Shown here: positions 55,756 to 64,000 of the stretch, in pieces
Numbering within the stretch: the first letter of the stretch is position 1
Layout: each line of letters opens with the position of its first letter
From: Thunnus maccoyii
Lineage: Eukaryota > Chordata > Actinopteri > Scombriformes > Scombridae
Direction: 5' to 3'
Assembly (NCBI RefSeq): GCF_910596095.1
Contig: NC_056548.1
Coordinates: forward strand, 903,815-967,814
DNA length: 64,000 nt
Made by a program: the position numbers and the translations under genes
Notes under the pieces: model-generated
Databases searched by the model: none
Seen by the model: only the letters and a program-made list of their open reading frames with translations
What the model was told of the DNA's origin: nothing

Positions 55756-56814
55756 AAAAAAATGCTGCTTCTTCATGTCTTCACTTCCTTTTGCTGGTTC
55801 AGATTTTCAGCTGGAAACATTAATATGTTCATTTTCAAATATTTGTTATTACTATGGAACTAATATTAATCTGCAAAATGGAAAAGTGAAGCTGAAAAAA
55901 CTAGAAGCAGCTTTTGTCTCCTTCTGCTCGAAAATAAGGAGCCATTTTGTTTCATAAAAGTCTAGGCAGATCTGGCTGCAGACAAGATGGCGGATGTCTG
56001 AGTAGGCACTAATGTTTATTTTATCAGGAGCATCAAGGAGTTACGACATCAACCAAGGCCACATACTACAGGATTTACAGCCGAAGCTGTTTATGAACCT
56101 GCAAAATTACATATTCACAAATGTATATTTAGTAATTTAGTCATGTAAATGTTGAAATGAAGAACTCATTTTGTTTCAAATCATTCTGGCGGGAGATTCC
56201 GCTCCTTGGCAACAGTGACGAAGTGGGACGGTTAATCTCGCGTGAGTTTACAAATAACCGCGAGAAAACGGAGGTGGCATTTGAACTGAGTCAGAAATGC
56301 GGTCCCGTCAGTCACAGAGGAGACCTGCTGGATTTCACTGAACCAGGACCACTACAGTACGGGATGGAGGAGAACCAGAACCCGGAGCACCGCAACCACC
56401 GACAACCCCCGTGTTACCAACAGGTCATAAACAGGTCAGTGTTCATGAGTTTATGATCAATAATCTCCGTTTACTTTATGTTTAAGGAATTTCCACTCTC
56501 CCGCGAAGTAGTATGTAGTATTAAGAAGTATTAAGCTGCCCTGAGTGCAGTTAGTAGTTTAACTCCTTTTCCTTCATAACGTTTTAAACTGACTGACAGC
56601 AGCTTTTAATAGTCATGTGACTGTTTTATTATGTGTTTATAATAATATGATATCAGAATAAAAGCTGTCAGAACATGTTAATGCAATATTTATTCATCCG
56701 AAACATAGTCAGTTACATTATTAAACTGCACAATCTAGTTTCACATGACTTGTTGTGGAACAAGATGATTATAATACATTATTGTATCAATAAAATATAG
56801 ATTATATATTATCA

Positions 56815-56965
56815 GAGGTGGAAGAAGAAGTTCCAATACAGCAATGTAAAAATACTACATTACAAGTAAAAGTCCTGCATGAAAAATCTTACTTAAAAGT
56901 GATCTTATACGTAGTGTTATCAGCTTGATGTAGTTAAAGTATTAAAGTAAAGTAGTGGTTTGGTT
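56815..56965 (-). repeat. minus-strand copy of the AGTAAAAGTAC interspersed repeat
   Basis: Contains GGTGGAAGAAGAAGTTCC, TACAAGTAAAAGTCCTGCAT and AGCTTGATGTAGTTAAAGTA. Confidence 0.7.
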
Positions 56966-56969
56966 TTTC

Positions 56970-58585
56970 TCCAATCTTTTGGTGAAATGCATCAAAGTAC
57001 AATTTGTCCAAATATTTGGATAATAACAGTAATATGAATATGAACACAACATTAATGTTGATATATATTTAATTAATCCTATGCATGTATTTGTGTATGT
57101 GTGTGTACTGATGAGGGGTATGAGGATATGAGTTATTACATAAAAATGTAATAACATATCTCATATGTTCAAATTCTTTGTCAAAATGTGAAACTGTACT
57201 CATTCAATAATGTACTGAATGTGTTTGTCTGAGCTCTGTCTTTTGTTTCTTTCATCTTTGACATTAATTTGATAAAACAGTGGGACTTTTTTCTTCTTAC
57301 TTAGATCCTGTATTTGTTTTTATATTGTTTATTTTGGTTTATGTTCAGGATGTAATTATTTGGCTCTGAAAGTTATCTGCTATTCATTCTGAAAAAGTAG
57401 GCCTATAAGCTTTTGCCTATATTACCACTACTATGCAGAATAGCTAATGAACTGAAATATGCTCAAATATGCCCCCCAATATATTGATATAAAAAACATA
57501 AATTAAAAAAAACATGCACACACAAACACACAAACCAGCACCTTGGCCTCATCTCATCTCCTGTCCCAGTTGTTACCAGTACAGACTGTAGTTCTGTCGG
57601 CTCATCTGGGGGAATGTCACCACCTGCTGGTGTAGCCAGCAACTGCATCTCTTTGTGAATTGTTTCTACAGATCAGCTGTGTTACAAATTGGACAAAAAT
57701 CCACAAATAGGAGGGAAGTCACAAATGTCCCGCGCAGAGTTATTATAGTTTTATATTTTTCATTACTTTTTATTTCTATTTTGTTTTTCATTTTTGTTTT
57801 CAATTCAGTTTAGTTTCAGCTAGTTTCCAGAATGGGTTTGCTTGTTTCAGTTTAGTTGTTGTTTAAAAATGTTTAGTTTTTATTGGTTTCATTTTTTTTT
57901 TTTAATATGAATATGGGGAGTTTTGTCAGGGGCAAGTTTTAGGTAGGCAAGGATGTTTTGAGGTGTGGGTGTGTCACTACATAGGCCATTTGTTTGAAGT
58001 CATGTTGTGAACTTTAACCCCTGACCCGACCGAAGGAAGCTTCTTGCTATTGTTATTGTGCAGCTTAGACTGCAGGCCAGATGCAGATGTCGAAACTGGT
58101 TACATGAAATAATCATATAATAATAGTAACACACACGATCAGTCTCTCCTCCATCTTCACAGTTGCTTGGTAAACAGTGGAATGCTACAGTTCTACATGG
58201 TAAACAAGGTTCTTCTTCCCCTTGGCGTCTTTGGTCTGATCGCAGACTTACCTGATTGATCACCACAGCATGACATTGGGTTGCGTACTGCCAAAAGTTG
58301 ATTCCGCTTCAACTTCTTGCTGGACGGCTGCTGTGGTTTTTCACTGACCCCTACGCAGTCCCCCTCCTGCAGTGTAAATGCACTGCCCCCAGTCAAATGA
58401 ATGGGAGGACTGCAGTTTTTCCTGCATTACTGGATTTGGTGTGAATGTCTGTGGTCAGGATCAAGATAAAAAAAAAACTCTGGATCCTACATTTCCCATA
58501 ATGCAACTCTGTTTATGGTTTTAGATCACTTCCTCCACCATGTCATATCACTTTCTCTCTCTTTGTCTGTATGTTTGTCTGTTGT
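56970..58585. other. intron-like region upstream of the finger array
   Basis: AT-rich. I see no coding exon. A CTCF-like core (CCACCTGCTGGTG) lies near 57619-57631. Confidence 0.4.
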
Positions 58586-58713
58586 CATAGAAACAACAAG
58601 AGGGGAAGGGACTCAAACATCACCGCTGTCAGCACTGTCACAAAGCCTTCACAAAATCAAGATATTTAAAGATTCATCAGAGTTCACACACAAGAGAAAC
58701 TTCACAGCTGTGA

Positions 58714-58830
<117 letters not shown>

Positions 58831-59590
58831 TAATGCATTCATACTGGAGAGAGTCCGTACAGCTGGGACCAATGTGGGAAAGCTCTCACTCAACCAAGTA
58901 ATCTAAAAAGAAACCAGCGCATCACACTGGAGAGAAGCCGTACAGCTGTGTAATGTGGGAAAGCTTTCACTAGAGACGATGTTCTGAAAGCACACCAACT
59001 GACTCATACCGGAGAGAAACCATACTGGTGTGACCAATGTGGGAAAACTTTCACCTCAAACAAAGACATAAAAGTCCACCAATGTATTCACATGGGAGGG
59101 AAACCATACTGGTGTGAGCAATGTGGGACAGCTTTTACTACAGGCAGAACTCTAAAAGTCCATTGATGCATTCATTCGGGAGATAAACCATACTTTTGTG
59201 AGCAATGTGGGAAAGCTTTCCTTAGAGACTGGGCTTTAAAACACCACCAACACATTCATACTGGAGAGAGGCCGTACAGCTGTGGCCAATTTGGAAAAGC
59301 TTTCACAAGAGAAGATCATCTAAAAGTCCACCAACTCAGTCATACTAGAGAGAAACCATACTGGTGTGATCAATGTGGGAAAACTTTCACTACAAACTGT
59401 GCTCGAAAACTCCACCAATTCATTCATACTGGAGAGAAACCATACAGCTGTGTGGAATGTGGAAAAGCTTTCACTCAAGTCAGTGGTCTAAAAATGCATC
59501 AACTCATTCATACTGGAGAGAAGCTGTACTGGTGTGAGAACCTTCACTCAAGGCAGTCATCTAAAAACCCGCCAACACTCAGCATGGTGT

Positions 59591-60855
59591 TGAACATGTT
59601 TTACAGGCTGTCTCCTCTCAGTGCCTTTAATAACAGTATTGTTCTATCCTGAGCTTCTCTACAAACTGAGGGCTGCCAACAGTAACATTAGAATCAGCAT
59701 GTATGCCATGTGTGGCGCATGTGACCGAATTTAAAGCTCAGTTATTGGCTATTTCTTGCAGAAATGCATCTTGGGAGTCGTAGTTAACTTCTACCCTTAA
59801 AGGTTTTTATTTTATTTTTGTTTCATTTGTTTTTTTTTTCAATTCCATGTTGATCCAAGTCGTACAAGTGCTCAAACTGTATCAGGTAACATTGTCTTTG
59901 GGGAAAAACGAACAGTATTTTACACCCAAAATACCTCCTCCCGCCTCGCAAATCTATAGATCTAATTCTAAGATCTCCGGTTGATTTGGGTGTGTGAACC
60001 CTTTTTGTGCTTTGGGCTGTCAGGATTCAAGATAGCAATGATGTTTGGAAGTCCCTTATTAAAAATAATCAATGAGGGATTTGCAACCCTGTTTCTACTT
60101 CAGACTTGTGTGGATAACTACAGGACAGAACTATGAACAGACAATGACAATGGACTGAAGCTGCTCTTGCTTTGATGGAGTTGTTGATGGAGTGAGGGTG
60201 AGCAGTTGATACATGTATAAAAAAAACATATACATAAACTGCATACCAGTCATCATGTCAGCAGTTGAGCCGAACTGAACGAGCAAAAGGACTTTTGATG
60301 ATAAAGATATCTCATCACTTTTTAAGTCATTTTAAGATAGTGAACAGAGCAGAAATGGTAAACAGGTTCAGATCATTACAGTCCGAGTTGTCCACACCTC
60401 CTTGTTGTTCTGCTTCAGTGCTGGAATATAAGTACTGCACTGAACTACTGCTATTATGTGCCCGAGGTGCACCCCACCCAAACCTACCTCTCAACTAAAT
60501 TTCTGTAACGATTCAATTAAAATTTGTAAATAACTAATACATGGATGGAAAAATTGTCATTTTGAGCTGAGCTGTAGCTGGACTCTTGTGCAAGTGCAAC
60601 CCAACGCCCCGACTAATGGTAGAACAGCAGGAAGCCTGTGGCCTTCGAAACGAGCTGTGGTTTCTGCACCTGACTGACACCTCTGCATCTGTAACCTTTA
60701 ACCGTTACGACCTTGAAGTGTAAAAATATATCTTATGTGTTCTATGAATTGTGATGTGTGATGCAAACAAATAAATATCTAATAGTTTGTTGATGTTCTG
60801 GTTGTTAACTAAATATGGATTTTGAGATGGAAGAAGCTTTAAGGTGGATGATATG
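59591..60855. other. region downstream of the zinc-finger remnant
   Basis: No gene recognised. AAATAAATATC near 60769 could be a poly(A) signal of the former gene. Confidence 0.35.
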
Positions 60856-60859
60856 AAAG

Positions 60860-61110
60860 TGGGGGCAACAGATGACTCAAGGCCTTTTTTTTGGACAGCT
60901 CCTTTTTGCCCCTTTTTGGCCTTTAGAGAGGGTGTTTTTCCTTTCTTATAACTTTGGCATTAAATTTTTGTATTTTACTTTTTATAACCTGTAATCCTCA
61001 TATTATTGTAAAAGCCTGAATAAAACTGGATTGTATTTTGTTCATTCCAACCAAATTTTCCTGTTTTGCTCATCTCTGAGGTTATCTGCCTGGTCTCTTA
61101 AAGATATGAA
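60860..61110 (-). mobile_element. interspersed repeat, minus-strand copy
   Basis: Reverse complement of the central part of 50880-51470: GGACAGCTCCTTTTTGCC, TGTAATCCTCATATTA and GCTCATCTCTGAGGTTAT. Confidence 0.55.
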
Positions 61111-61264
61111 GACTCATCTCCTGGGAAAGGCTGACAGTAGAAATAATTTGACTTGAGCTCTAAGAACAGTGACAAATTATTTTTAAAGATAAAAATGCAA
61201 TGTTTAGTTCAGTTTTTGGAAAAAATCAGCGTGTCTGACACTGTTCAGCTGGCACTGGATGTCT

Positions 61265-61560
61265 GGTGGGGGCTGTTAGCTGCGCTACTGCTAACGTTTG
61301 CTCAGCTTGTTTCTCTGATAATTTCTTAAGATCCCGATGTTAAGCAGGTTTCTGCCGTGAGCGAAATTATCTGCAGAGGTCTTGTCCTGTCCAAAAACAA
61401 ACGTACACAAGGATTAAAACTTTAAAAAATACTGAATAAAGCTGTTAGTTAGTTTCTCCGATGATGTTTGGCAAGCACCAGACTTCCGGAAGGGGCTGCT
61501 AGCTGAGCTGCTGCTAACGTTTGCCCAGCTTGTTTCTCTGATAACTTAAGATCCAACATC
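61265..61560. repeat. duplicated segment of about 75 bp
   Basis: CTGCTAACGTTTGCTCAGCT with TTGTTTCTCTGATAA at about 61290-61330 recurs at about 61510-61550. Confidence 0.6.
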
Positions 61561-61599
61561 TGATGATTAAAAGAGAGCACATTTTTTCCCTGTTCTGAT

Positions 61600-62764
61600 G
61601 TTTGATGTGAACATTAACTGAAACTCTTGACCTGTATCTGCAGGATTTTATGTATTGCACTGCTGCCACATGATTTGCTGATTTGATAACTGCATGAATA
61701 AACAGGAGCACAGATGTTCCTAATAAAGTACTCGGTGCGTGTATAATAGATAAGTTAATGAGAACAGACTTTGAGATACTCTGTTAATGAAACATGTCAT
61801 GATTAGTGCATAGATATCTGATTACTGATCACTTCCTCAATGAATGGTCCCTGATGAACTCTGAATCAGCTGCTGAGCGACACAAAACTAATAACTACTC
61901 ATTCATTTCTAATTTCCTCAACAGTAGTTAATGTTTTTGTGTCTCATCTAGTACAAAACTAACAATTAACTGCTGAGGTTTTACTGGGAATCCACAATGA
62001 GTTCCTTAATAACAAACCTGAGAGAGCAGGATTCTCCAAACAGATTTAATAAAGAAACATGTTTTCAACTCTTCACCTGTGATAAAGGAACAAACCTGTC
62101 CTGCAGTAGAACAGAAAGAGCAGAAAATATTACGTCAACAACAAAAACAAGCACAGCAGGTGGTGTTTTCATCTGGATAAATGTCCATTTGTCTTCTGAG
62201 TTCTCACTAACTGATGTGTTCCAACAGCCTCCGTCAAGTTCATCAAAGCTTTTCTATTGTCTATCTGCTCGCTCTTCCACAGGAAATCAGAAACAAACAC
62301 AGAAACTTAAACTGCTTCCACAGAGAATCTAAAGCAGCGTTCCTGTAACTTCTGGGGAATTCTCTATTGTTTCTGATGCGCTCCCATCTGGAACCTGTAT
62401 GTTATTCAGGAGTGGAGTTACATCACCTTTGTCAGCATCTCCTCCTGATCCTGCGACTCTCTGGTTGGTCAGATTTGTTTTTCTGGTATCAGGAGAATGA
62501 ATGTGAATGTGAGAATGAGGTGAATTACAACCTCCAACTGTTTCTCACTTATTGTGGAGCTGCAGATTCGGCCATAAACTCTGGAAAGACATGAAGACCT
62601 TCATAGTTCAAAACTTTTCCCTTTTCTTCAAAGATATCATTTTTAATTTCAAATTACATGATAAAGACTCTGATAAAGATGATAAATGACTCTTATTGAC
62701 TATTATTGCAAAATTTTACATTCACAAATGTAAATTTACCAAAAAAAAAACATCACTTTAGAGC
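61600..62764. other. intergenic region
   Basis: No recognisable gene. Open frames here are short and lack family resemblance. Confidence 0.35.
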
Positions 62765-63010
62765 TGCTAGGATTAGTAGATTAATCAAACAGAATGAGGA
62801 ACTATTCTGATTATTGTTTTAGTCATTGTTATGCCAAAAAAGAAAAAGCCAAAATACTGGTTCTAGTTTGTCAAATGTGAATATTTTCTTTAGTTTTTAC
62901 TTCTATGATAATAAACTTGTTAACTTTGGGTTTTGGACTGTCAAAATATCACACAGACTTTATTCTTAAGAAAAATCAACAACAGCTGTATTTCTTATGA
63001 AAGCTAACCT
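62765..63010. mobile_element. partial MITE of the TAGRGCTGCAA family
   Basis: Starts GAGCTGCTAGGATTAGTAGA with TTAATCAA and continues with family-like TTCTGATTATTG and TTTGGACTGTCAAAATATCA; right end lost. Confidence 0.45.
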
Positions 63011-63054
63011 TCTTTGATTCTGACAGTTTTATGTTGAGATCTTTTTATATGTTT

Positions 63055-63395
63055 TTTATTCAGAGTGTTATGACATTCTGCATCCTCTGTTGGCATGGTA
63101 ACAGTGCTGCTGTACAGAAGGACTTGCTCAGTAAAATTGTGAGTATTGCTGGAAAAATAAACAGCACTAAGCAAGACAGCCTTACCGGAATGTCCCAAAC
63201 CCGGGCCCTGTCAAAGACTGAAAACCTGCTGCTTCACCCACAACACCCTGTTCAGTGAGCTTCAGCCCCTCCCATCAGGCCCACATCTTCGGGCCCCCAG
63301 CTGCAAAAGTAACAGAGTGAGAAATTCCTTTTTCCCATCAGCCATCACTCTCTATTACACACAACAGCACAACAAGGGCGGGTGTGTATGTCCTG
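63055..63395 (+). mobile_element. non-LTR retrotransposon fragment, C-terminal part of the polyprotein
   Basis: Reads SVMTFCILCWHGNSAAVQKD, then LLSKIVSIAGKINSTKQDS and LLLHPQHPVQ before a frameshift; the next frame gives SNRVRNSFFPSAITLYYTQQ. This is the usual end of fish LINE reverse-transcriptase proteins. Dead copy; clade not assigned. Confidence 0.6.
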
Positions 63396-64000
63396 CACAT
63401 AAAACCTCCTCGTACTCACAGCAGTGCTGTAGTCAGTGCTGCACAGTGGAAAGTATGGTATTGTGTATATTTCTGGGCTGCATAGTGTCTTCTCTCACAT
63501 TGAATATTTGTACTACAGGAGTCTGGATGTCTTGGATTGCGTTTTTCTCTTTAGTGTGTGTTTATTTTACTGTGTATGTTAAGTTTTGGGAACATACTGC
63601 AAACCGATTTCCCTCTTAATCTTAATTTTTCTCTATTGTTTCACATTTGATAGACAAAATGATTAATAGAGACATCTAGATTTACTCTCCTCTCCCCACG
63701 TTTTAAAATGTCTGTTGTCATGTATTTATTTCTCCTTGCTGTGCGTGTTCAGACTGTGTGGATTGCTGTTTTCTTGTATTGTCACTTGGTGGCGCTGTTT
63801 CCTTGTTTGTATATTGCACTTGATTTCCAAGTAACCAAGTACTTCAGCACTAATTTATAGGTCAAATAAAGACAGTGTTCAATTGGTACACTTCCAATTA
63901 ATTAATTCTAATTGCTAAGATAGCATATGCTAAAGTCTTTTAGTCAGTTCACAGCAGGTCTGCCAAACATGCAAACATACAATTCAACATATATGAGAGA

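Noticed and set aside
58193-58396. 67-codon minus-strand open frame with a KKLKR motif
   Set aside because: No match and no splice context; composition is ordinary for noncoding sequence here.

Overview
The window is eukaryotic, almost certainly from a percomorph-type teleost. It has split genes with consensus GT/AG junctions, long CA/GT microsatellites, many minisatellites and dense families of short DNA transposons (hAT-type MITEs and foldback elements), and the recognisable proteins are vertebrate. Nothing prokaryotic or viral was recognised.

Layout. (1) About 911-20441, minus strand: the 5' two-thirds of baz1a (ACF1, the large subunit of the ACF/CHRAC chromatin remodellers). I could place 21 coding exons with consistent phases, from the start codon at 20439-20441 to an exon at 911-982. 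The PHD finger and bromodomain exons must lie left of the window. (2) 20690-20900 is the probable baz1a promoter side. A separate GC-rich, promoter-like island without a recognised gene lies at 22430-22690. (3) 25278-32059, minus strand: an eight-exon gene for a 300-residue class I SAM-dependent methyltransferase-like protein to which I cannot give a symbol. (4) 34953-37090, plus strand: a small gene with TATA box, signal peptide exon and poly(A) signal. Its product carries a zinc-deaminase signature (H-A-E ... P-C-x2-C) and an Arg/Ser-repeat tail, but the frame is broken inside exon 3. (5) 40917-53801, plus strand: a complete eight-exon slc3a2 (CD98/4F2 heavy chain). (6) 56364-59590, plus strand: a decayed C2H2 zinc-finger gene. 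(7) The rest is repeats: a decayed L2-like LINE at 38205-38810, a THAP-domain transposase remnant inside slc3a2, a non-LTR fragment near 63060-63390, and several MITE families.

The most unusual structure is the link between minisatellites and gene boundaries. In baz1a, three arrays (2306-3527, 4028-4727, 8728-9066) are built of units that contain the adjacent exon's own 5' splice site, and two more arrays begin about 10-20 nt inside an intron. In the methyltransferase gene, an array of about 50 copies repeats the 3' splice site of exon 3, and another repeats the last codons and the stop codon of exon 8. Three baz1a exons of length divisible by 3 also have (TG)n tracts abutting their acceptors. 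I read these as local tandem amplification of splice and stop sites; whether it affects splicing can be tested with RNA data.

The genes do not form a functional operon-like unit: chromatin remodelling, a putative methyltransferase, a secreted deaminase-like protein and an amino-acid transporter heavy chain are simply neighbours. All calls come from reading the sequence and from memory of the families; no database search was possible.
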